A DNA stretch of 64,000 nucleotides, from contig JAQSEB010000140.1 of the NCBI GenBank assembly GCA_030063045.1, forward strand, positions 124,001 to 188,000, given 5' to 3'. Each line of letters starts with the position of its first letter. Position 1 is the stretch's first letter. Positions 19,289 to 31,999 of the stretch are shown one piece after another. The position numbers and the translations under genes were made by a program. The notes under the pieces were generated by a model. It saw only the letters and a list, made by a program, of their open reading frames with translations, did no database searches and was not told the DNA's origin. This DNA is from Pratylenchus scribneri. Taxonomy: Eukaryota > Nematoda > Chromadorea > Rhabditida > Pratylenchidae.

Positions 19289-22200
19289 ACCCTAAAATGA
19301 ATTCCAAAATATTTTCAGCATCATTTTTAAAATAGCAAAAAGCCTCCACATCCATAGCCAAAATATAATCCAGCGACAAAAATTATATAAACCAAATTTC
19401 AATTAAATTTATTTTTATGACCCAAAAAATCAATTGTAAGAATTCGACCTCCTTTGATATTTTGGCAATTTAGCCTCTATTTCGATTGTATTTTCCCACC
19501 CAAAATGATTTATTTCCTTTCACTAATTTGTTTACAGATTTATAAATTTCTTAATATTTTTTTTAAATAATTACATATCACCAAAATTTTTCCAAATATT
19601 TTTATCTTTTTCTCGCAAATTTTATTGCCAAAAACACAAATTTTAATTGATTTTTACAACAATGCGCAAAAAAGAAAATTATTCGACTGCCTTCCTCCAT
19701 TTAATAAATAAATTTAAATTCCATATTTTTCCTTCATTCTTTCATTTCAAATTAAATAAATTACATATGTTATTTTTTTATTTGGATAAAAATTTTATGC
19801 CAATAAATTTACTATATATTTTTAAAGCCATCTGGGAATTGATTTAAATATTGGACCGAATTTTAATAAATTTATTAAAAATTTAATAATAAAATTTTAT
19901 TTTTTTCGAAAAAATTTATGTATTGCTGAAATTTATTATTAAAATCTATTTATAATGGATAAAAAATTTATTTATTTAACATTTTATTATTTTTTATTTT
20001 GATAGCGAGGATGGTTAGGCATAATTATTTCCTAATTTTTTAAATAACTTCATTAATCATTTTAATTATAGAAAATTTTATGAGATGAATATTTTTTTAA
20101 AATTTTATTCAATATTTTAGGATTTATGAAATGAGGGAGGGACTTTCTTGCCCTTTCCAAAACATCTGCAAAATATGTAAAAATAGTTAATAATTAATTA
20201 ATCCCACCCAAAATTTATTCTTCAATAATTCTACAAATAAATTAACAAAAAAATAATTAACGAATTTTGGGATAAAAATATTTTTAATTAGAATATTTTA
20301 ATAATTTCTCTATAAATTAAATTGTTAATTTATAAATAACAATTTTAAATTTTTAAAACTACTTTCGATATTGTTTGCTTGAATTCTGATATATTTGCTC
20401 AATTATAAATTTAATCTAATTTTATTTGAACTCATAAAATTTTCCTTTTCATTTTTCTTTTAATAATTGAAAAATTTTGTTTTTTTTTTCATCATTCTTG
20501 CAAATGTTTGGTTCTGGGTGGCCTCCAAATTGATAAGAATAGCCAAACTTTTGATTTGAATTATGGGGTTGGAATGAATATCGAAATTACAAGTTGGCCA
20601 TGACGACATGAATAAGACAAACTTGCACAAATTAAATTAATTCGATTATTCTAGACAAATGATGTGAGGAAAGAAAATGAAATTTAATTAGCTAAAAAAA
20701 TATTTTTTCATCTCATAAAATTTTTCCACAATAAAATTATTATTAGTTTAAAAAATTTTTTAATAATTAGCATTCAAATCAAAGGGAAATTATTGGCATT
20801 TTTTCCAATTGTCTACAAATGCCATGATTATTCGGTTGGTTCATGAATTCAGTTTGAATTGAAGCCATCACATGAGGAATCACCTAAGAAATTATTTTTA
20901 ATTTTTATTTAAGATTTTTATTTCGCAACTTCAGTTAATTTTTTATAATAAAATAATTAAAATTGATTAATAAAATATTTATGAGATTGCAAAAAATTTT
21001 TAAAAAGAGTGTAGAATAAATAAAACATGTAAATAATTATTTAATTTTTAAAAGTTAATCTAAAAATTCTTAAATAAAAAAAATTATTTATAGAACTAAA
21101 AATAAGGAAAAAATTTAATAATTTTTATATAAATTTATAAGAAATTATTAAATGTGATAATTATAATTATTTAAATTTAAAAATTATAGGAAAAAAATTT
21201 TGGGTGAATTTGTAAATATTTTTATTTTAAATCATTTTATTATTAATTTATTTTTTCTCGCTCCTCGGATCCAATCGTTTTTTATAATTTCATGTAATAC
21301 AATTCTCTTTCATAAAATTTTAACTCAAAATATTTTATGGTTTGCATTTTTAAATTAAAAATTTTTTAGATATTCATTGCTAATTTTAAATATACAATTT
21401 TAATGTAAACATACGAAATTTGCATTTTTTCCTCAATTTATTGTTGTTTGATATTGGGAGGCAACATAAGAAAAAGGCTTATTTGATGATATGGGTAAAA
21501 TTGGGGAATTTTGGTCATTTTTATCTCCCAATCCTTGGTTGAATTCCCCAATATTTATCACTTCATTTTTGATGGTTGCTTCCCATAAATTATTCCATTG
21601 TATTTTTTTATAAATTTGTATTTCATTTGTGTATAATTTCAAGCTCAAAGATATTTTGGTCAATTAATTTAATTTAAAGAAATTAAAACCAATGCAAATT
21701 TATTCTAAGGAAATGGATTTATTTGGGGATTTGGGTGAGAAAATTGATCATTTTCCATCAACCAATTGATTAGTAGTCTAATAAAAATTTCACAATATTT
21801 TGACCCGAAAGTGGGAACTCAAATAAGAAGTTGAAAATAAATTTTAAAATAATTAGTCATTTTTATTTCAACCTCATAAAAATTTTCACTTTCATTTTGA
21901 TTCAGTAATAAAAAAATATGAACTAATAAAATTTAATATCGCACCTCTTCACATAAAAATCATAAATTTTAATAAAATCCAAAAAATAAAAAATATTTTT
22001 AATTCGTCAATTTTATTTTTAGAATATTGTATTTTTTCAATTTTTTCTTTATAAATCGTTGGTCTTAATTTAAGAACGAAATTTTAAAGTAAAATTTCAT
22101 GGCCTTGCGATAAAACTACTCATCCAGTTGAATCTTTCCTTTTTAGAGGAAAATTATTTGAAGGAATAAACAATGAATTTCCTTCAATATTTAAAAAAAA

Positions 22201-22468
22201 TTATTGTTAACAAAAAAATAATGGGCCTATTTTCTAGACATTATGGGTGTGAAATTGGATGAATGGCATGCTTGAACCTTTTCATTATACACTGACTTGC
22301 AACAAAAGCGCAGGCTCATCGATATTAAAAAAATGAATTTTTGAATAATTAATCATATATTGATAATAAAATAAAGCTTTCAGAAAACTTTTCTTTTTTG
22401 CTCTAAATATTCTTAAAATTTTTACAATGATTTATTTGCCAAAATAATCATAAAATAAGTAAAAATAT
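19289..22468. other. AT-rich interval with weak minus-strand coding-like islands
   Basis: Most of this stretch is over 75 percent AT without structure. On the minus strand several short islands of higher GC stay open and read as protein-like: near 22,230-22,318 (MSLRFCCKSVYNEK), 22,120-22,190 (SLFIPSNNFPLKRKD), 21,435-21,660 (WNNLWEATIKNE, ending in a stop), 20,790-20,885 (VMASIQTEFMNQPN), 20,480-20,600 (KFGYSYQFGGHPEP) and 19,440-19,520. Some are preceded by AG acceptors. I could not join them with canonical donors into one frame, and no family is recognised. They may be exons of an unrecognised or decayed gene convergent with filamin, or chance. Confidence 0.25.
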
Positions 22469-24309
22469 TTTTAGCTATGAATTTTTAAAAATTTTCAAAA
22501 AACACCTATAGAATGGAAAATTTCAAATAAGAATTTTTCAAAATCGGCCTTAGTTGTCCATCTGAAATTTTGAGATTAAATCTTAATAATTATAAGCTAA
22601 AATATATCAAAAATTCAAGCCCCAATGTTCTGCCGTTTTTTAGCTATGAATTTTTAAAAATTTTCAAAAAACACCTATAGAATGGAAAATTTCAAATAAG
22701 AATTTTTCAAAATCGGCCTGAGTTGTCCGTCTGAAATTTTGGGATTAAATCTTAGTAATTATAAGCTAAAATATATCAAAAATTCAAGCCCCAATGTTCT
22801 GCCGTTTTTTAGCTATGAATTTTTAAAAATTTTCAAAAAACACCTATAGAATGGAAAATTTCAAATAAGAATTTTTCAAAATCGGCCTGAGTTGTCCGTC
22901 TGAAATTTTGGGATTAAATCTTAGTAATTATAAGCTAAAATATATCAAAAATTCAGACCTGAATGTTCTGCCGTTTTTTAGTTATGAATTTTTAAAAATT
23001 TTCAAAAAACACCTATAGAACGGAAAATTTCAAATAAGAATTTTTCAAAATCGGCCTTAGTTGTCCATCTGAAATTTTGAGATTAAATCTTAATAATTAT
23101 AAGCTAAAATATATCAAAAATTCAAGCCCCAATGTTCTGCCGTTTTTTAGCTATGAATTTTTAAAAATTTTCAAAAAACACCTATAGAATGGGAAATTTC
23201 AAATAAGAATTTTTCAAAATCGGCCTGAGTTGTCCGTCTGAAATTTTGGGATTAAATCTTAATAATTATAAGCTAAAATATATCAAAAATTCAGGCCCCA
23301 ATGTTCTGCCGTTTTTTAGCTATGAAATTTTAAAAATTTTCAAAAAACACCTATAGAATGGAAAATTTCAAATAAGAATTTTTCAAAATCGGCCTGAGTT
23401 GTCCGTCTGAAATTTTGGTATTAAATCTTAGTAATTATAAGCTAAAATATATCAAAAATTCAGGCCCCAATGTTCTGCCGTTTTTTAGTTATGAATTTTT
23501 AAAAATTTTCAAAAAACACCTATAGAACGGAAAATTTCAAATAAGAATTTTTCAAAATCGGCCTGAGTTGTCCGTCTGAAATTTTGGGATTAAATCTTAG
23601 TAATTATAAGCTAAAATATATCAAAAATTCAGGCCCCAATGTTCTGCCGTTTTTTAGCTATGAATTTTTAAAAATTTTCAAAAAACACCTATAGAACGGA
23701 AAATTTCAAATAAGAATTTTTCAAAATCGGCCTGAGTTGTCCGTCTGAAATTTTGGGATTAAATCTTAGTAATTATAAGCTAAAATATATCAAAAATTCA
23801 GGCCTCAATGTTCTGCCGTTTTTTAGCTATGAATTTTTAAAAATTTTCAAAAAACACCTATAGAACGGAAAATTTCAAATAAGAATTTTTCAAAATCGGC
23901 CTGAGTTGTCCATCTGAAATTTTGAGAATAAATCTTAATAATTATAAGCTAAAATATATCAAAAATTCAGGCCCCAATGTTCTGCCGTTTTTTAGCTATG
24001 AATTTTTAAAAATTTTCAAAAAACACCTATAGAATGGAAAATTTCAAATAAGAATTTTTCAAAATCGGCCTGAGTTGTCCGTCTGAAATTTTGGGATTAA
24101 ATCTTAGTAATTATAAGCTAAAATATATAAAAAATTCAGACCTGAATGTTCTGCTGTTTTTTAGCTATGAATTTTTAAAAATTTTCAAAAAACACCTATA
24201 GAACGGAAAATTTCAAATAAGAATTTTTCAAAATCAGCCTGAGTTGTCCGTCTGAAATTTTGGGATTAAATCTTAGTAATTATAAGCTAAAATATATCAA
24301 AAATTCAAG

Positions 24310-27190
24310 CCCCAATGTTCTGCCGTTTTTTAGCTATGAATTTTTAAAAATTTTCAAAAAACACCTATAGAATGGAAAATTTCAAATAAGAATTTTTCAA
24401 AATCGGCCTGAGTTGTCCGTCTGAAATTTTGGGATTAAATCTTAGTAATTATAAGCTAAAATATATCAAAAATTCAAGCCCCAATGTTCTGCCGTTTTTT
24501 AGCTATGAATTTTTAAAAATTTTCAAAAAACACCTATAGAATGGAAAATTTCAAATAAGAATTTTTCAAAATCGGCCTGAGTTGTCCGTCTGAAATTTTG
24601 GGATTAAATCTTAGTAATTATAAGCTAAAATATATCAAAAATTCAGACCTGAATGTTCTGCCGTTTTTTAGTTATGAATTTTTAAAAATTTTCAAAAAAC
24701 ACCTATAGAACGGAAAATTTCAAATAAGAATTTTTCAAAATCGGCCTTAGTTGTCCATCTGAAATTTTGAGATTAAATCTTAATAATTATAAGCTAAAAT
24801 ATATCAAAAATTCAAGCCCCAATGTTCTGCCGTTTTTTAGCTATGAATTTTTAAAAATTTTCAAAAAACACCTATAGAATGGAAAATTTCAAATAAGAAT
24901 TTTTCAAAATCGGCCTGAGTTGTCCGTCTGAAATTTTGGGATTAAATCTTAATAATTATAAGCTAAAATATATCAAAAATTCAAGCCCCAATGTTCTGCC
25001 GTTTTTTAGCTATGAATTTTTAAAAATTTTCAAAAAACACCTATAGAACGGAAAATTTCAAATAAGAATTTTTCAAAATCGGCCTGAGTTGTCCGTCTGA
25101 AATTTTGGGATTAAATCTTAGTAATTATAAGCTAAAATATATCAAAAATTCAAGCCCCAATGTTCTGCCGTTTTTTAGCTATGAATTTTTAAAAATTTTC
25201 AAAAAACACCTATAGAACGGAAAATTTCAAATAAGAATTTTTCAAAATCGGCCTGAGTTGTCCGTCTGAAATTTTGAGAATAAATCTTAATAATTATAAG
25301 CTAAAATATATCAAAAATTCAGGCCCCAATGTTCTGCCGTTTTTTAGCTATGAATTTTTAAAAATTTTCAAAAAACACCTATAGAATGGAAAATTTCAAA
25401 TAAGAATTTTTCAAAATCGGCCTGAGTTGTCCGTCTGAAATTTTGGGATTAAATCTTAGTAATTATAAGCTAAAATATATCAAAAATTCAAGCCCCAATG
25501 TTCTGCCGTTTTTTAGCTATGTATTTTTAAAAATTTTCAAAAAACACCTATAGAACGGAAAATTTCAAATAAGAATTTTTCAAAATCGGCCTTAGTTGTC
25601 CGTCTGAAATTTTGAGAATAAATCTTAATAATTATAAGCTAAAATATATCAAAAATTCAGGCCCCAATGTTCTGCCGTTTTTTAGCTATGAATTTTTAAA
25701 AATTTTCAAAAAACACCTATAGAATGGAAAATTTCAAATAAGAATTTTTCAAAATCGGCCTGAGTTGTCCGTCTGAAATTTTGGGATTAAATCTTAGTAA
25801 TTATAAGCTAAAATATATCAAAAATTCAAGCCCCAATGTTCTGCCGTTTTTTAGCTATGAATTTTTAAAAATTTTCAAAAAACACCTATAGAATGGAAAA
25901 TTTCAAATAAGAATTTTTCAAAATCGGCCTGAGTTGTCCGTCTGAAATTTTGGGATTAAATCTTAGTAATTATAAGCTAAAATATATCAAAAATTCAGAC
26001 CTGAATGTTCTGCCGTTTTTTAGTTATGAATTTTTAAAAATTTTCAAAAAACACCTATAGAACGGAAAATTTCAAATAAGAATTTTTCAAAATCGGCCTT
26101 AGTTGTCCATCTGAAATTTTGAGATTAAATCTTAATAATTATAAGCTAAAATATATCAAAAATTCAAGCCCCAATGTTCTGCCGTTTTTTAGCTATGAAT
26201 TTTTAAAAATTTTCAAAAAACACCTATAGAATGGAAAATTTCAAATAAGAATTTTTCAAAATCGGCCTGAGTTGTCCGTCTGAAATTTTGGGATTAAATC
26301 TTAATAATTATAAGCTAAAATATATCAAAAATTCAAGCCCCAATGTTCTGCCGTTTTTTAGCTATGAATTTTTAAAAATTTTCAAAAAACACCTATAGAA
26401 CGGAAAATTTCAAATAAGAATTTTTCAAAATCGGCCTGAGTTGTCCGTCTGAAATTTTGGGATTAAATCTTAGTAATTATAAGCTAAAATATATCAAAAA
26501 TTCAAGCCCCAATGTTCTGCCGTTTTTTAGCTATGAATTTTTAAAAATTTTCAAAAAACACCTATAGAACGGAAAATTTCAAATAAGAATTTTTCAAAAT
26601 CGGCCTGAGTTGTCCGTCTGAAATTTTGAGAATAAATCTTAATAATTATAAGCTAAAATATATCAAAAATTCAGGCCCCAATGTTCTGCCGTTTTTTAGC
26701 TATGAATTTTTAAAAATTTTCAAAAAACACCTATAGAATGGAAAATTTCAAATAAGAATTTTTCAAAATCGGCCTGAGTTGTCCGTCTGAAATTTTGGGA
26801 TTAAATCTTAGTAATTATAAGCTAAAATATATCAAAAATTCAAGCCCCAATGTTCTGCCGTTTTTTAGCTATGTATTTTTAAAAATTTTCAAAAAACACC
26901 TATAGAACGGAAAATTTCAAATAAGAATTTTTCAAAATCGGCCTTAGTTGTCCGTCTGAAATTTTGAGAATAAATCTTAATAATTATAAGCTAAAATATA
27001 TCAAAAATTCAGGCCCCAATGTTCTGCCGTTTTTTAGCTATGAATTTTTAAAAATTTTCAAAAAACACCTATAGAATGGAAAATTTCAAATAAGAATGTT
27101 TCAAAATCGGCCTGAGTTGTCCGTCTGAAATTTTGGGATTAAATCTTAGTAATTATAAGCTAAAATATATCAAAAATTCAAGCCCCAATG
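24310..27190. repeat. Higher-order repeat, 8 monomers (1352 bp)
   Basis: Rare variants recur at 1352 bp, which is 8 x 169. The variant AGCTATGTATTTTT is at about 25,521 and 26,873, and CAGACCTGAATG is at 24,651 and 26,003 (measured at GAATG). The order of monomer subtypes between them is the same. The limits given are approximate and come from where flanking variants stop matching. Confidence 0.85.
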
Positions 27191-27539
27191 TTCTGCCGTT
27201 TTTTAGCTATGAATTTTTAAAAATTTTCAAAAAACACCTATAGAACGGAAAATTTCAAATAAGAATTTTTCAAAATCGGCCTGAGTTGTCCGTCTGAAAT
27301 TTTGGGATTAAATCTTAGTAATTATAAGCTAAAATATATCAAAAATTCAAGCCCCAATGTTCTGCCGTTTTTTAGCTATGAATTTTTAAAAATTTTCAAA
27401 AAACACCTATAGAACGGAAAATTTCAAATAAGAATTTTTCAAAATCGGCCTTAGTTGTCCATCTGAAATTTTGAGAATAAATCTTAATAATTATAAGCTA
27501 AAATATATCAAAAATTTAAGCCCCAATGTTCTGCCGTTT

Positions 27540-30000
27540 TTTAGCTATGAATTTTTAAAAATTTTCAAAAAACACCTATAGAATGGAAAATTTCAAATAA
27601 GAATTTTTCAAAATCGGCCTGAGTTGTCCGTCTGAAATTTTGGTATTAAATCTTAGTAATTATAAGCTAAAATATATCAAAAATTCAGGCCCCAATGTTC
27701 TGCCGTTTTTTAGTTATGAATTTTTAAAAATTTTCAAAAAACACCTATAGAACGGAAAATTTCAAATAAGAATTTTTCAAAATCGGCCTGAGTTGTCCGT
27801 CTGAAATTTTGGGATTAAATCTTAGTAATTATAAGCTAAAATATATCAAAAATTCAGGCCCCAATGTTCTGCCGTTTTTTAGCTATGAATTTTTAAAAAT
27901 TTTCAAAAAACACCTATAGAACGGAAAATTTCAAATAAGAATTTTTCAAAATCGGCCTTAGTTGTCCATCTGAAATTTTGAGATTAAATCTTAATAATTA
28001 TAAGCTAAAATATATCAAAAATTCAAGCCCCAATGTTCTGCCGTTTTTTAGCTATGAATTTTTAAAAATTTTCAAAAAACACCTATAGAATGGAAAATTT
28101 CAAATAAGAATTTTTCAAAATCGGCCTGAGTTGTCCGTCTGAAATTTTGGGATTAAATCTTAATAATTATAAGCTAAAATATATCAAAAATTCAGGCCCC
28201 AATGTTCTGCCGTTTTTTAGCTATGAAATTTTAAAAATTTTCAAAAAACACCTATAGAATGGAAAATTTCAAATAAGAATTTTTCAAAATCGGCCTGAGT
28301 TGTCCGTCTGAAATTTTGGGATTAAATCTTAATAATTATAAGCTAAAATATATCAAAAATTCAGGCCCCAATGTTCTGCCGTTTTTTAGTTATGAATTTT
28401 TAAAAATTTTCAAAAAACACCTATAGAACGGAAAATTTCAAATAAGAATTTTTCAAAATCGGCCTGAGTTGTCCGTCTGAAATTTTGGGATTAAATCTTA
28501 GTAATTATAAGCTAAAATATATCAAAAATTCAGGCCCCAATGTTCTGCCGTTTTTTAGCTATGAATTTTTAAAAATTTTCAAAAAACACCTATAGAACGG
28601 AAAATTTCAAATAAGAATTTTTCAAAATCGGCCTTAGTTGTCCATCTGAAATTTTGAGATTAAATCTTAATAATTATAAGCTAAAATATATCAAAAATTT
28701 AAGCCCCAATGTTCTGCCGTTTTTTAGCTATGAATTTTTAAAAATTTTCAAAAAACACCTATAGAATGGAAAATTTCAAATAAGAATTTTTCAAAATCGG
28801 CCTTAGTTGTCCATCTGAAATTTTGAGATTAAATCTTAATAATTATAAGCTAAAATATATCAAAAATTCAAGCCCCAATGTTCTGCCGTTTTTTAGCTAT
28901 GAATTTTTAAAAATTTTCAAAAAACACCTATAGAATGGAAAATTTCAAATAAGAATTTTTCAAAATCGGCCTGAGTTGTCCGTCTGAAATTTTGGTATTA
29001 AATCTTAGTAATTATAAGCTAAAATATATCAAAAATTCAGGCCCCAATGTTCTGCCGTTTTTTAGTTATGAATTTTTAAAAATTTTCAAAAAACACCTAT
29101 AGAACGGAAAATTTCAAATAAGAATTTTTCAAAATCGGCCTGAGTTGTCCGTCTGAAATTTTGGGATTAAATCTTAGTAATTATAAGCTAAAATATATCA
29201 AAAATTCAGGCCCCAATGTTCTGCCGTTTTTTAGCTATGAATTTTTAAAAATTTTCAAAAAACACCTATAGAACGGAAAATTTCAAATAAGAATTTTTCA
29301 AAATCGGCCTTAGTTGTCCATCTGAAATTTTGAGATTAAATCTTAATAATTATAAGCTAAAATATATCAAAAATTCAAGCCCCAATGTTCTGCCGTTTTT
29401 TAGCTATGAATTTTTAAAAATTTTCAAAAAACACCTATAGAATGGAAAATTTCAAATAAGAATTTTTCAAAATCGGCCTGAGTTGTCCGTCTGAAATTTT
29501 GGGATTAAATCTTAATAATTATAAGCTAAAATATATCAAAAATTCAGGCCCCAATGTTCTGCCGTTTTTTACCTATGAAATTTTAAAAATTTTCAAAAAA
29601 CACCTATAGAATGGAAAATTTCAAATAAGAATTTTTCAAAATCGGCCTGAGTTGTCCGTCTGAAATTTTGGGATTAAATCTTAATAATTATAAGCTAAAA
29701 TATATCAAAAATTCAGGCCCCAATGTTCTGCCGTTTTTTAGTTATGAATTTTTAAAAATTTTCAAAAAACACCTATAGAACGGAAAATTTCAAATAAGAA
29801 TTTTTCAAAATCGGCCTGAGTTGTCCGTCTGAAATTTTGGGATTAAATCTTAGTAATTATAAGCTAAAATATATCAAAAATTCAGGCCCCAATGTTCTGC
29901 CGTTTTTTAGCTATGAATTTTTAAAAATTTTCAAAAAACACCTATAGAACGGAAAATTTCAAATAAGAATTTTTCAAAATCGGCCTGAGTTGTCCGTCTG
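27540..30000. repeat. Higher-order repeat, 8 and 7 monomers
   Basis: TTGGTATTAAA recurs at 27,641 and 28,993 (1352 bp). The private variant AAAATTTAAGCCCC recurs at 27,511 and 28,694 (1183 bp, 7 x 169). Shift sizes of seven and eight monomers therefore overlap, indicating nested unequal exchange. Limits are approximate. Confidence 0.75.
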
Positions 30001-31999
30001 AAATTTTGGGATTAAATCTTAGTAATTATAAGCTAAAATATATTAAAAATTCAGGCCGGAATGTTCTGCCGTTTTTTAGCTATGAATTTTTAAAAATTTT
30101 CAAAAAACACCTATAGAATGGAAAATTTCAAATAAGAATTTTTCAAAATCGGCCTGAGTTGTCCGTCTGAAATTTTGGGATTAAATCTTAGTAATTATAA
30201 GCTAAAATATATTAAAAATTCAGGCCGGAATGTTCTGCCGTTTTTTAGCTATGAATTTTTAAAAATTTTCAAAAAACACCTATAGAACGGAAAATTTCAA
30301 ATAAGAATTTTTCAAAATCGGCCTTAGTTGTCCATCTGAAATTTTGAGATTAAATCTTAATAATTATAAGCTAAAATATATCAAAAATTCAAGCCCCAAT
30401 GTTCTGCCGTTTTTTAGCTATGAATTTTTAAAAATTTTCAAAAAACACCTATAGAATGGAAAATTTCAAATAAGAATTTTTCAAAATCGGCCTGAGTTGT
30501 CCGTCTGAAATTTTGGGATTAAATCTTAGTAATTATAAGCTAAAATATATCAAAAATTCAAGCCCCAATGTTCTGCCGTTTTTTAGCTATGAATTTTTAA
30601 AAATTTTCAAAAAACACCTATAGAATGGAAAATTTCAAATAAGAATTTTTCAAAATCGGCCTGAGTTGTCCGTCTGAAATTTTGGTATTAAATCTTAGTA
30701 ATTATAAGCTAAAATATATCAAAAATTCAGGCCCCAATGTTCTGCCGTTTTTTAGCTATGAATTTTTAAAAATTTTCAAAAAACACCTATAGAACGGAAA
30801 ATTTCAAATAAGAATTTTTCAAAATCGGCCTGAGTTGTCCGTCTGAAATTTTGGGATTAAATCTTAGTAATTATAAGCTAAAATATATTAAAAATTCAGG
30901 CCGGAATGTTCTGCCGTTTTTTAGCTATGAATTTTTAAAAATTTTCAAAAAACACCTATAGAACGGAAAATTTCAAATAAGAATTTTTCAAAATCGGCCT
31001 GAGTTGTCCGTCTGAAATTTTGGGATTAAATCTTAGTAATTATAAGCTAAAATATATCAAAAATTCAAGCCCCAATGTTCTGCCGTTTTTTAGCTATGAA
31101 TTTTTAAAAATTTTCAAAAAACACCTATAGAACGGAAAATTTCAAATAAGAATTTTTCAAAATCGGCCTTAGTTGTCCATCTGAAATTTTGAGATTAAAT
31201 CTTAGTAATTATAAGCTAAAATATATCAAAAATTCAAGCCCCAATGTTCTGCCGTTTTTTAGCTATGAATTTTTAAAAATTTTCAAAAAACACCTATAGA
31301 ATGGAAAATTTCAAATAAGAATTTTTCAAAATCGGCCTGAGTTTTCCGTCTGAAATTTTGGTATTAAATCTTAGTAATTATAAGCTAAAATATATCAAAA
31401 ATTCAGGCCCCAATGTTCTGCCGTTTTTTAGTTATGAATTTTTAAAAATTTTCAAAAAACACCTATAGAACGGAAAATTTCAAATAAGAATTTTTCAAAA
31501 TCGGCCTTAGTTGTCCATCTGAAATTTTGAGATTAAATCTTAATAATTATAAGCTAAAATATATCAAAAATTCAGGCCCCAATGTTCTGCCGTTTTTTAG
31601 CTATGAATTTTTAAAAATTTTCAAAAAACACCTATAGAACGGAAAATTTCAAATAAGAATTTTTCAAAATCGGCCTGAGTTGTCCGTCTGAAATTTTGGG
31701 ATTAAATCTTAGTAATTATAAGCTAAAATATATTAAAAATTCAGGCCGGAATGTTCTGCCGTTTTTTAGCTATGAAATTTTAAAAATTTTCAAAAAACAC
31801 CTATAGAATGGAAAATTTCAAATAAGAATTTTTCAAAATCGGCCTGAGTTGTCCGTCTGAAATTTTGGTATTAAATCTTAGTAATTATAAGCTAAAATAT
31901 ATCAAAAATTCAGGCCCCAATGTTCTGCCGTTTTTTAGCTATGAATTTTTAAAAATTTTCAAAAAACACCTATAGAACGGAAAATTTCAAATAAGAATT

